Positions 35,424-43,776 of a stretch of 64,000 nt of DNA are shown here, piece by piece. Location of the stretch: the NCBI GenBank assembly GCA_964570665.1, contig CAZMZH010000011.1:1-64000 (forward strand), given 5' to 3'. Position 1 is the first letter of the stretch. Every line of letters begins with the position of its first letter. The notes under the pieces are model-generated. The model saw only the letters and a program-made list of their open reading frames with translations. It did no database searches and was not told the origin of the DNA. Position numbers and translations under genes: made by a program. The DNA comes from JAJDAT01 sp964570665. Lineage in GTDB: Bacteria > Nitrospinota > Nitrospinia > Nitrospinales > JAJDAT01.

Positions 35424-36458
35424 TTATATTAATACTTCTTGGATAGCTTTAGCGGCGGGTATAGCTTGATCTTTTGAAACGTCGCAGTGAAAGACGGCGC
35501 GAAAAAATCCCGGTTGAGCTTCAAGGATTTTGACTCCCCGGTCGGCCAATTTAGAGATAAACTCATGACCGCTCATTTTTTTTGAGTTCATTCCAAAGAA
35601 GACAATGTTAGATTGAACTTTTTTTAGATCTATTTGAATGTCTGGTATTTTTTCAATAAACTCTGCGAAGGTCTTTGCATTTTCATGATCTTCATGCAAT
35701 CGTTTTGATTGTTTTTCCAATGCAATAAGGCCTGCGGCGGCAAGGTGTCCGCCTTGTCGCATACCTCCTCCTACCATTTTTCGATTCTTCTTCGCTTTCG
35801 TAATAAATTCCTTCGAGCCGCATATGATGGAGCCAACGGGCGCAGATAAACCCTTAGATAGGCTGAACATAACGGTGTCCACATGTTGGGTTATCTCAGT
35901 GACCGCTACTCCTAATGCCGTAGCGGCGTTAAAAATTCGAGCTCCGTCTAAATGGATTTTTAAATCATGCCTTTTTCCTAAAGAAGCAACCTCAGCCATA
36001 TAGTCAATTTTTATGGGAGTTCCATAGCAAAAGTTATGAGTGTTTTCTAAACAAACCAAGCGTGTGGGAGGGTAGTGGAGGTTATGGTGTCTTACAGCGG
36101 ATTCTAATTTTTCTAGGGATATCGTGCCTTCGTCTTCATTGGGTAAAATACGCGGATGGACACCTCCAAGAGCGGATATTCCGCCCACTTCATTAAGGAA
36201 AATATGAGACCGGTCTCCTAATATAATTTCGTCGCCTCGCCCGCAATGAGTTAAAACTGACACCAGGTTCCCCATTGTTCCGCTTGGAAGAAAGAGGGCC
36301 GATTCTTTGCCGAGTTTTTTCGCTGCGGTACTTTGTATTTCGTTGATCGTTGGATCTTCATCGAAAACGTCGTCGCCAACAGTTGCGTTTTTCATCGCTT
36401 CGCGCATTTCATCTGTCGGTTGGGTGAACGTATCGCTTCGAAGATCAATTATGCTCAT
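35424..36458 (-). CDS. ltaE: low-specificity L-threonine aldolase
   Basis: PLP-dependent enzyme cleaving L-threonine (or allo-threonine) to glycine and acetaldehyde. The N-terminus IDLRSDTFTQPTDEMREAM and GDDVFDEDPT are characteristic. The PLP Lys lies in FSLSKGLSAPVGS, and HLDGARIFNAATALG supplies the cofactor Asp/Arg. I use the ATG at 36458, preceded by GGAGG, rather than the TTG one codon earlier. It overlaps the end of the upstream membrane-protein gene by 14 bp. Confidence 0.93.
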   Translation of the reverse strand: MSIIDLRSDTFTQPTDEMREAMKNATVGDDVFDEDPTINEIQSTAAKKLGKESALFLPSGTMGNLVSVLTHCGRGDEIILGDRSHIFLNEVGGISALGGVHPRILPNEDEGTISLEKLESAVRHHNLHYPPTRLVCLENTHNFCYGTPIKIDYMAEVASLGKRHDLKIHLDGARIFNAATALGVAVTEITQHVDTVMFSLSKGLSAPVGSIICGSKEFITKAKKNRKMVGGGMRQGGHLAAAGLIALEKQSKRLHEDHENAKTFAEFIEKIPDIQIDLKKVQSNIVFFGMNSKKMSGHEFISKLADRGVKILEAQPGFFRAVFHCDVSKDQAIPAAKAIQEVLI

Positions 36459-36795
36459 CAACTTCCTCCGGTGAGTTTTGAGTTTTGTTTTCTTTTAGTT
36501 GTCGGTTTTTTTTGATTCGGTAATAAAATAAAGATAGAAAAAAAGTTGGCGCGATAAAGCCGGTCAATAAAATCGTTTGAACTATATTGGCAGAAAAATC
36601 TAGAGCGACCAAACCTCTAAATTCTTGTTGCGCCGAGAAAGCGGTGATGACCGCAACAATTAGCATATACCCTTTGATTTTTGAACCCGGAGGTCCTGGA
36701 AATACGATGGCTTGCGCCACAAAATTTAAACCAAGAAAGATTATCCCGTTTAAGAACATTAAATATATGATTGTGTTTTGGTCTTCGGTCAACAT
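36445..36795 (-). CDS. small membrane protein of unknown function
   Basis: A 116-residue protein with three or four predicted membrane segments and a charged C-terminal tail (KKNRQLKENKTQNSPEEVDE). I do not recognise the family. It overlaps the start of ltaE and probably shares its transcript, but nothing links it to threonine metabolism. Confidence 0.65.
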   Translation of the reverse strand: MLTEDQNTIIYLMFLNGIIFLGLNFVAQAIVFPGPPGSKIKGYMLIVAVITAFSAQQEFRGLVALDFSANIVQTILLTGFIAPTFFLSLFYYRIKKNRQLKENKTQNSPEEVDEHN

Positions 36796-36967
36796 TTATA
36801 AATGAGAAAAGAATTCGAAAGACCTATTCTATCGCTTCAAGTGGGGAGAAATAAAGAAGAGTTTGCTTTGAAACCACAAGTGAGTTTTATTTCTTGCGAT
36901 TTGCTAAGATTTTTAAAATTACGTACGGTTGGTTATTTCGTCGGATTGTTGGAGAGCTATTTAGAGA

Positions 36968-37007
36968 CAAAAAAAGCCCTGAAAGGTTAATACCTTTCAG
37001 GGCTTTT
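36968..37007. terminator. bidirectional intrinsic terminator
   Basis: A perfect 15-bp stem (36972-36986 with 36993-37007; left arm AAAAGCCCTGAAAGG) with a six-base loop. The minus strand has a T run after the stem, so it terminates the porin transcript ending at 37022; the other orientation also ends in T residues. Confidence 0.9.
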
Positions 37008-37021
37008 ATAAAACGAAAGTA

Positions 37022-38152
37022 TTAGAAATAGAATAGAGCGTTTAATGCGACAGTATCTTGGCTGTCATCGGCAACGCCTTCATCGTCGAAAACAGCAGCG
37101 TCAGAGTCGTCGTGGCGGTATTCGCCTCGAATAACAAAATTGTTATGAATTCGGATCTCTGGAGTTACGGTAAAAGCCACTAACTCTTGTACTGTTCCAG
37201 AGCGGAAACCGTCTTCATCGTCAAAATATTCCGCGCGGACATTCAAAGAAAAGAAGTTATTGAAATCGTGGCGAAGAATCCCCGCAACTCCAAACCAATT
37301 TGCGTCTAGTCCAGCGCCCAACGCGTTATCTTCAGATCCGTACACAACATCTACATTTAGCAAAGTAGAATCGGTGAAATTAATTTCTCCAACGAAATCA
37401 TAAAAGTTTCGGAAATCATCTGAATTACCTGCATCGCCAGTTTGTACTTCTGGACCGCCGAAGTAGTTAAAATAAAGAGCGACATTATTCATAGGAGCAA
37501 CAGAAATTTGGGCGCCTATAGATTTTGCGTCGTTATCTTCAGAAGTATTATCTTGTCCATTGGCAACAAAAAATTGCAATCCAACCATATCGTTTAAAGC
37601 ATAGTTGGCTCGGATACCGGTGTGTGTGAATGGACCGAAACTAAAAGCAAAAGTTCTTGAAAAGTTATAATTGAACCCGTCATAACCGTCCATTACTTCT
37701 GAACCGACGTTGGTAGCAAACTTACCAAAATCTAACTGTAATCCATTCCCGACAGGGAGATTATATGATACAAACGCGATTTGAACGTCAAATTCATCGT
37801 CGGAAACATCTGTACCGGCTACATTAGGACCCCTGGAAGATTTATTAACTTCTGGTTGGCTAAACCCGTAGGTTAAATCTACTCTAAAACCAATATCGCC
37901 TTTATTAGCGGCGTCTTTTTTGAGAACTAATTCGCCGTTATCGAATTTAAATGCATTGTCATCCGTGTCGTAAACACGAAACGCATTAGTTCCGGTTGAT
38001 GGTTCGTTAAAATTATATAAATAAGAAGACGTGGCAAAACCATGTACTTCAATATCTTTTAACAATTCTAAGCTTGATTCTGCTTTAGCCGTTCCAACAA
38101 AAATCGGCAATCCTAATAAAGTAATTAGGGCGTAACTTAATACTTTTTTCAT
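37022..38152 (-). CDS. outer-membrane beta-barrel porin (BBP2/OmpL-like)
   Basis: Signal peptide (residues 1-24, ending GTAKA). The mature protein is rich in alternating aromatic/polar beta strands and ends in an aromatic residue (ALFYF), as outer-membrane barrels do. DLTYGFSQPEV, LQLDFGKFATNVGSEVMDG and FSFGPFTHTGIRANY match the 'putative beta-barrel porin 2' family. A strong GGAGGAGG ribosome site precedes the ATG, implying high expression. It lies 120 bp downstream of the ammonium transporter on the same strand, with its own promoter possible in the gap. Selectivity is unknown. Confidence 0.85.
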   Translation of the reverse strand: MKKVLSYALITLLGLPIFVGTAKAESSLELLKDIEVHGFATSSYLYNFNEPSTGTNAFRVYDTDDNAFKFDNGELVLKKDAANKGDIGFRVDLTYGFSQPEVNKSSRGPNVAGTDVSDDEFDVQIAFVSYNLPVGNGLQLDFGKFATNVGSEVMDGYDGFNYNFSRTFAFSFGPFTHTGIRANYALNDMVGLQFFVANGQDNTSEDNDAKSIGAQISVAPMNNVALYFNYFGGPEVQTGDAGNSDDFRNFYDFVGEINFTDSTLLNVDVVYGSEDNALGAGLDANWFGVAGILRHDFNNFFSLNVRAEYFDDEDGFRSGTVQELVAFTVTPEIRIHNNFVIRGEYRHDDSDAAVFDDEGVADDSQDTVALNALFYF

Positions 38153-38272
38153 CGCGCTCCTCCTCCAAAGCGTTTGAAATATTTAAAATTTAATTGAAAT
38201 TACATCTAATTTATATGGACTATTTATATTTGTCAACCAATATATCAATAAGGTGACGCGATTGTAACATAT

Positions 38273-39562
38273 TTAAACCATATTGTATCCAGTTTCTCCG
38301 TGCTGGGTGGTGTCGAGCCCCATTTCTTCTTCTTCGTCGTCAACTCGAAAACCAATAGTTTTATCAATTATTGCAACTAATCCATAAGTTATAACAAAAG
38401 AATATATAGCTGCAGCTAATATCCCTACAACTTGCACACCAACTTGGGAGATATTTCCATCTAAAAGGCCAGTTCCACCGACGGTTACGAAAAGCCCGGT
38501 AGCGAGCGCTCCCCAAGCTCCACCAACGGCATGAACTCCAAAAGCGTCTAAGGAGTCGTCATAGCCAAGTTTGACTTTCAAAGTGACCGCTACTTGACAG
38601 ATATATCCAGCAACAATTCCAATGACTATGGACCAGGCAGGCTCTACAAAGCCGGCTGCGGGGGTGATAGCGACTAACCCAGCTACGATTCCAGAGGCTC
38701 CACCAAGGGCGCTGGCTTTACCCACTTTAATGTACTCGGCTAACATCCAGCCAATCATTCCCATTCCAGCGGCAATTTGAGTATTTATAAACGCTAAAGA
38801 GGCTAATCCATCCGAAGCCAATGCGCTACCTGCATTAAATCCAAACCATCCGAACCAGAGCAGCCCTGCGCCTAATAATGTAAATGGTACGTTGTGTGGA
38901 ATCATTAAAGATCCTGGAAAGCCACGACGCTTTTTTAAGTAAACTGCCGCCGCTAGCCCCGCAGTACCAGAAGAAATATGGACTACCGTTCCTCCAGCAA
39001 AATCTAAGGCGCCTAATTCAGCTAACCAACCGCCTCCCCATACCCAGTGGCAAAGAGGATCATAAACTAAGGTTGACCAAAGGAAAATAAATACTACATA
39101 ACCTTTGAAGCTAACGCGTTCGGCTATAGACCCGCTAATTAATGCGGCAGTGATAATGGCGAACATCATCTGAAACACGCAAAATAATAAGTCGGGAATC
39201 GTTCCATTTAGTGTTTCATGTGTAATTCCAGTTAGGAATAGTTTATCTAACCCTCCTATAAACTTTCCAATATCGGCTCCAAAAGATAACGTATACCCAA
39301 TTAAAACCCATTGGAATGTGATAACTCCTAATGGAATAAAGCTATGCATTAAGGTACTTAAAACATTTTTTCTTCGAACCATGCCGCCATAAAATAAAGC
39401 GAGGCCTGGAAGCATTAACATTACCAAAGCCGAAGAAACTATTAACCAAGCGGTATCTGCTTGATTTATGGTCGCCGTTTCCTCTGCGGCTTCGGCAAAG
39501 CTTCCTAAAAAGAAAAGTAATAGCGTCGATAATAAAATTAAGCGTTTTAGTGGGGTTTTCAT
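38273..39562 (-). CDS. amtB: ammonium transporter
   Basis: Eleven-helix Amt/Rh protein with a leader peptide (residues 1-25). Pore elements include MMFAIITAALISGSIAER (with the Phe of the outer gate), CHWVWGGGWLAELGALDFAGG (Trp and Asp), the twin histidines in TVVHIS and GVHAVGG, and GWFGFNAGSAL. The C-terminal region FRVDDEEEEMGLDTTQHGE is the conserved GlnK-binding tail. There is no glnK in the window. It is the plain counterpart of the Amt domain fused to MCP at 43773. Confidence 0.95.
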   Translation of the reverse strand: MKTPLKRLILLSTLLLFFLGSFAEAAEETATINQADTAWLIVSSALVMLMLPGLALFYGGMVRRKNVLSTLMHSFIPLGVITFQWVLIGYTLSFGADIGKFIGGLDKLFLTGITHETLNGTIPDLLFCVFQMMFAIITAALISGSIAERVSFKGYVVFIFLWSTLVYDPLCHWVWGGGWLAELGALDFAGGTVVHISSGTAGLAAAVYLKKRRGFPGSLMIPHNVPFTLLGAGLLWFGWFGFNAGSALASDGLASLAFINTQIAAGMGMIGWMLAEYIKVGKASALGGASGIVAGLVAITPAAGFVEPAWSIVIGIVAGYICQVAVTLKVKLGYDDSLDAFGVHAVGGAWGALATGLFVTVGGTGLLDGNISQVGVQVVGILAAAIYSFVITYGLVAIIDKTIGFRVDDEEEEMGLDTTQHGETGYNMV

Positions 39563-40224
39563 TTATAAATTCTCCTAAACAATCAATTATGAAACGATTA
39601 ATTTGAATTTCGATGAGGGGACTATTTCAAAGAAAACCCCTTGAGCTTTAAACAATTTTGGGAAATTTTTAACGGGTAAAATTTTCCCGAAGTATTCGTT
39701 TGAAGATTGAAAAAATAAAAAACTAAGTTTTTTAGAGTCGAAATTAATTCGATTCAATTATTTTTTATTTCAAGATCTATACCGGTGAATTTTTTTTTAA
39801 GAATTAAGTGGAATTTAGTAAGTAACTCCTTTAAAATCATATAGTTATTATGTGGAGAATTACTTTTTGAAAGATTTTTGCCAAAATATTGTTATAGAAT
39901 TTGCTTTTTTAATGCGCAAACCCTTAAAAAAAGCCACAAATTTAAACAAAACCCGATTTTGACCTTAAAGTTTGATAATTTGGCCTTCGTGTTTCATAAA
40001 TAGCTTTTATGAAAAAAATTATCGCAATGATGCTTGTAAATCTTATTTATTTATATTAAGTTATTGTTTTTTAAAGTTTTTTAACTGAAAACTTGTTTCC
40101 GGCATGGCCCTTGCTTTCTTTATATTACTTAATATATTTGGAGTTAATTTGACGGTGCAGTTTTAACGCTGATTTAGGTTTCAAATAAATTGAAAAAACC
40201 TAAAGGCGTTTAAGGAGAAAATTC
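39563..40224. other. 662-bp AT-rich divergent intergenic region
   Basis: Separates amtB (minus) from fliL (plus) and must hold both promoters. An imperfect inverted repeat built from GGGAAATTTT and AAAATTTTCCC lies at 39660-39692. I saw no sigma-54 GG-N10-GC promoter for amtB. A 16-codon frame starting at 40009 begins like a signal peptide but stops at once, and I do not call it a gene. Confidence 0.5.
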
Positions 40225-40782
40225 ATGGCTGAAGACGATTTTGGCGAAGAAGAGGGCCCCAAGAAATCTAAAGTAGTGATTATTTTAATAATCGTTGTTT
40301 TGCTAGCTTTGCTGGGTGGCGGCGGTTATTACGCATATATTACATTTTTCCAAAAGCCAGATGTGGCGGAGGAACCTGCGGGAGAGAAGAAGGAAGGCGA
40401 AGCCCCTGCAGAAGGCGAAGCCCCTGTTGAAGGCGAAGAAAAATTACCTGAGAAGAAAGAAATTGCAGTTCAACCGGGTCTAGGCGTAATGGTTCCTTTA
40501 GAGCCATTTATTGTGAACTTAGCCAATAGCGAAGGTAACCGATTTCTAAAAGTCACCGTTACTTTAGAACTAAGCTCTCCGGAGGTCCATGCAGAAGTGA
40601 ACGAAAATGTTCAAAAGATAACCGATTCTATTTTAATTTTATTGAGTAGTAAATCTTTTGAGGACGTGTACTCTGTTCAAGGTAAATTTAAATTGAAAGA
40701 TGAAATTACGACGAGAGTAAATCGATTTCTTGTTTTAGGACATGTAAAAGACGCTTATTTTACAGAATTCGTAATTCAATAA
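40225..40782 (+). CDS. fliL: flagellar basal-body protein FliL
   Basis: Single-span inner-membrane protein (helix ~17-40) associated with the stator and basal body. After the helix comes a Glu/Pro/Ala-rich linker with repeats of GEAP[AV]EGE (~52-72). The periplasmic FliL domain follows (VPLEPFIVNLANSEGNRFLKV, then TDSILILLSSKSFEDV). The ribosome site is AAGGAGA. It heads the fliL-fliM-fliN unit. Confidence 0.93.
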   Translation: MAEDDFGEEEGPKKSKVVIILIIVVLLALLGGGGYYAYITFFQKPDVAEEPAGEKKEGEAPAEGEAPVEGEEKLPEKKEIAVQPGLGVMVPLEPFIVNLANSEGNRFLKVTVTLELSSPEVHAEVNENVQKITDSILILLSSKSFEDVYSVQGKFKLKDEITTRVNRFLVLGHVKDAYFTEFVIQ

Positions 40783-40834
40783 TTGTTGTACAATAGTGGG
40801 AAGCGCTGTTATCAATTTTTTATAGATTGAACCT

Positions 40835-41815
40835 ATGAGTGAAGTCCTTTCTCAAAATGAAGTTGACGCTTTATTACGCGGCGTTGGCGATGGTGATGTA
40901 GAAACCGAAAGCGACCAACCGGAAGAAGTATCTGGCGTTGTTCCCTATGATCTTTCCAGTCAGGAAAAGATTATTCGGGGTCGATTACCCACGCTGGATA
41001 TTATCAACCAAATGTTTTCCCGGTTGTTTCGTAACTCTCTTTCTACCTTATTGAGAAAATCCGCAGACGTAAGTACCGTTTCCACCGATACCGTAAAATT
41101 CGGAGAATTTTTAAAATCGTTGCCTGTGCCTTCGAGTTTGCACGTTTTCAGGATGGAACCGCTACGTGGACATGGTTTGGTCGTTGTTGAAAGCAAACTG
41201 GTATTTTCTTTAGTAGATACTTTTTTTGGAGGAACAGGTTCTTCAAAATTAAAAATTGTTGGACGCGATTTTAGCGCTATTGAAATTAGAATGACAAAAA
41301 GCGTTGTCGTTAAGGCGCTTGAGGATTTTGAAAAAGCGTGGAAACCGGTTCATGCCGTTAGCGTTAACTATGTTCGATCGGAAGTAAACCCGCAATTTGC
41401 CGCAATAGTTCCCCCAACCGATGTTGTGTTGGTCATTTTGTTCGAAGTTGAAATGGAAGGGTTTTCTGGAACTATCACGGTATGTATACCTTATGCGACG
41501 GTTGAACCGATTATGCCTAAGCTGCGAGAGAACTTCCAGAGTGAGCAAGTGGAAGTCGATCAAGCTTGGATGCGGCGTTTGCGCACTCAATTGATGCAAG
41601 CCGAAGTAGAAGTGGTGGTAGAACTTGGAAAAATTACAATGAGCACTCGCGATTTATTAAAAATGAAGATTGGAGAGACGATCGTTTTAGGAAACGACGT
41701 TTCTGATCCTTTAGAAGTGACGGTTGAAGAAGTTAAGAAGTTTAGAGGGTTCCCAGGAGTTTCACGTGGAGCTAAAGCCGTTCAAATAACCGATATTATC
41801 GAAAGGGAAGGGTAA
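40835..41815 (+). CDS. fliM: flagellar motor switch protein FliM
   Basis: C-ring component that binds phosphorylated CheY and sets rotation direction. The N-terminal CheY-binding peptide is LSQNEVDALLRGVGDG. The middle domain contains GRLPTLDIINQMFSRLFRNS and the GG pair of FFGGTGSSK. The C-terminal SpoA domain starts near VELGKITMSTRDLLKMKIG. Length 326 aa is normal. The intact CheY site implies a working chemotaxis system somewhere in the genome. Confidence 0.96.
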   Translation: MSEVLSQNEVDALLRGVGDGDVETESDQPEEVSGVVPYDLSSQEKIIRGRLPTLDIINQMFSRLFRNSLSTLLRKSADVSTVSTDTVKFGEFLKSLPVPSSLHVFRMEPLRGHGLVVVESKLVFSLVDTFFGGTGSSKLKIVGRDFSAIEIRMTKSVVVKALEDFEKAWKPVHAVSVNYVRSEVNPQFAAIVPPTDVVLVILFEVEMEGFSGTITVCIPYATVEPIMPKLRENFQSEQVEVDQAWMRRLRTQLMQAEVEVVVELGKITMSTRDLLKMKIGETIVLGNDVSDPLEVTVEEVKKFRGFPGVSRGAKAVQITDIIEREG

Positions 41816-41818
41816 ACC

Positions 41819-42208
41819 ATGGAAGATAGTTTGGATGGAGATACCGATTTTATCGAAGATTTAGGAGATATTGGGGATCTCGACGGTGAGGAATCTATAG
41901 GCGAGGATTTTGATAGCGGAGGAGGAGCCGTTGCCGCGAAAGAAGAAACTCGAAACCTAGATCTAATTTTAGATATTCCTTTGACCGTAACGGTTGAACT
42001 TGGAAGAACCAAAATGCTTATCAACGATTTATTGCAATTAAACCAAGGTTCCGTTGTCGAATTGACTAAATTAGTTGGCGAACCGTTAGAAGTATTAGTT
42101 AATCAGAAATTGGTTGCAAGAGGCGAAGTTGTTGTTGTTAACGAAAAGTTTGGTATTCGGTTAACTGATATTGTTTCTCCGCTAGAACGGGTTCAATCAT
42201 TATCTTAA
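41819..42208 (+). CDS. fliN: flagellar motor switch protein FliN
   Basis: C-ring subunit, starting three bases after fliM. The N-terminal ~45 residues are strongly acidic (EDSLDGDTDFIEDLGDIGDL) and the C-terminal SpoA domain is canonical: LDIPLTVTVELGRTKMLIND, then LNQGSVVELTKLVGEPLEV and VVVNEKFGIRLTDI. A strong terminator follows at 42230. Confidence 0.95.
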   Translation: MEDSLDGDTDFIEDLGDIGDLDGEESIGEDFDSGGGAVAAKEETRNLDLILDIPLTVTVELGRTKMLINDLLQLNQGSVVELTKLVGEPLEVLVNQKLVARGEVVVVNEKFGIRLTDIVSPLERVQSLS

Positions 42209-42229
42209 ATTGTTGCTTTTAGTTTTACT

Positions 42230-42256
42230 GCCCCGCTTATAGCGGGGCGTTGTTTT
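42230..42256 (+). terminator. intrinsic terminator after fliLMN
   Basis: Eight-base GC-rich stem GCCCCGCT / AGCGGGGC with a three-base loop (TAT), followed by GTTGTTTT. It sits 22 bp beyond the fliN stop and closes the flagellar unit. Confidence 0.88.
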
Positions 42257-42336
42257 GCCTAACCTTTCAGCTAGGCATTTACTATTCCCTCCTTAGTTAT
42301 AATTCAGGCCTTATCTCATCTCTAATATTTCGTTTA

Positions 42337-43776
42337 ATGAAATTAAAAGATAATTTGTCTTATAAGGTTTTTTTTCTTTCATTTATTTTTTTTAGTTTAA
42401 TTACCCATAGCCATGTTTTCCTAGCTGGGAACGACGCTTCTCGTTTTGCCCATATGGAGTCTTTAGTAGACCGGGGAGTTTCAGAAATAGATCAATCGAG
42501 GTATCGATGGACGCGCGATAAAATAACGATAGGCAATCATGATTATTCTAATAAACCTCCTTTATTGGGAGGTATTGGCGCCGCTATTTACTGGGTTCTT
42601 AAGCAATCTTTTGGGATTTCTTTTATAGAAAACGAAGAGCTTGTTGTTTACTTCTTAACCCTAATTATTGTTGGCGGCGCAACGTCTTTCCTGGTGGCTC
42701 AATTTTATGTCGCTCTTGGCCTCTACCCGGAAATAAAGCCTGAAATTAGAAAACTGGTAACCTTTGCATTACTTACGGGAACCATATTAACCAGTTTCTC
42801 TGCGACCTTTAATAATCACACCATAGCGGCGGCTTTAATTTTTCCATCTTTTTATTATGCATTGTTGGGACGCGCTGTATTATCCGGATTATTTATTGGG
42901 TTGGCTTTTTGTATAGATATTGTTCCTGGTTTGGTATTCCTCCCGGTAGTTGTTCTAATAATTTACGATTTAAAAAATATAAAAGGTATAAAGGAGTTGT
43001 TTATTCCAATAGTAGCCTTTGTTGGACTTTTTATATCGGCGAATTATTTTACTGTGGGACACTTTTTGCCTCCTAAGTTTGTTTCGGGAGGACATGATTA
43101 CAGCAGCGCTTTTTCCTCTAATCTTTTTGGAGTTTTATTGCCTGAGAGTTATTTGTATCCGATCAAATGTTTGTTTGGTTCTCATGGGTTTTTTACGGTT
43201 TCTCCAATTTTAATCTTTGGAGTGGCTGGAATTCTTAAAGCTTATCGACATGAAAAAATTTTTTCGAAAAGATGGATAGGAAGTTTAATAAGCGCCTGTG
43301 TAATTTTTATTTTAGGACACATTTTTTTCGTTGGTTCTTTTGGCGGATGGTCTTATGGATTTCGTTATCTAATTCCAATAATCCCCATTATTTTATTTTT
43401 TTCTCCTGTGGTTTTAGAAAAGAAAAATATAAAAATTTTTAAAGGGGTTTTAGCGATATCTATCCTTATTACTTTTATTGGAGTTTATAACCCTTGGCCG
43501 CCTGGGTTTGAGCAGGATAAAGGAGGGACAGAAATAGATAGCCTGGTAACGAATCCTATAGCCGGTAACGCGACCGCTTTTATGGTAGAGCATTTACCAA
43601 GTTTGTCGTTAACGAAAAAAATGGTTCAAACTTTTATCAATCCTGATAAGTCTAAGAGCAATCAATTTCTTATGTATTACTTTTATAGTAAGGGGGACAA
43701 AGAAATGACGTTAAAATTTATGAAAATACAGGGGAGGGAAGCGGAAAATACGATAAAGAGAGAAGAAAAAAACTAA
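42337..43776 (+). CDS. polytopic membrane protein, possible GT-C glycosyltransferase
   Basis: I use the ATG at 42337; the frame is open upstream, but that part overlaps the fliN terminator. About ten membrane helices in 479 residues. The first extracytoplasmic loop (LAGNDASRFAHMESLVDRG) has the position and acidic character of the catalytic loop of GT-C enzymes (ArnT/PMT-like), followed by NKPPLLGGIGAAIYW. That would make it a lipid-linked sugar transferase, but the motif match is loose. The 3' end overlaps the convergent Amt-MCP gene by four bases. Confidence 0.6.
   Translation: MKLKDNLSYKVFFLSFIFFSLITHSHVFLAGNDASRFAHMESLVDRGVSEIDQSRYRWTRDKITIGNHDYSNKPPLLGGIGAAIYWVLKQSFGISFIENEELVVYFLTLIIVGGATSFLVAQFYVALGLYPEIKPEIRKLVTFALLTGTILTSFSATFNNHTIAAALIFPSFYYALLGRAVLSGLFIGLAFCIDIVPGLVFLPVVVLIIYDLKNIKGIKELFIPIVAFVGLFISANYFTVGHFLPPKFVSGGHDYSSAFSSNLFGVLLPESYLYPIKCLFGSHGFFTVSPILIFGVAGILKAYRHEKIFSKRWIGSLISACVIFILGHIFFVGSFGGWSYGFRYLIPIIPIILFFSPVVLEKKNIKIFKGVLAISILITFIGVYNPWPPGFEQDKGGTEIDSLVTNPIAGNATAFMVEHLPSLSLTKKMVQTFINPDKSKSNQFLMYYFYSKGDKEMTLKFMKIQGREAENTIKREEKN

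Noticed and set aside
36802..36990. 62-residue plus-strand frame between the membrane protein and the porin terminator
   Set aside because: Its last codons lie in the terminator stem, there is no ribosome site, and I see no domain; too weak to call.
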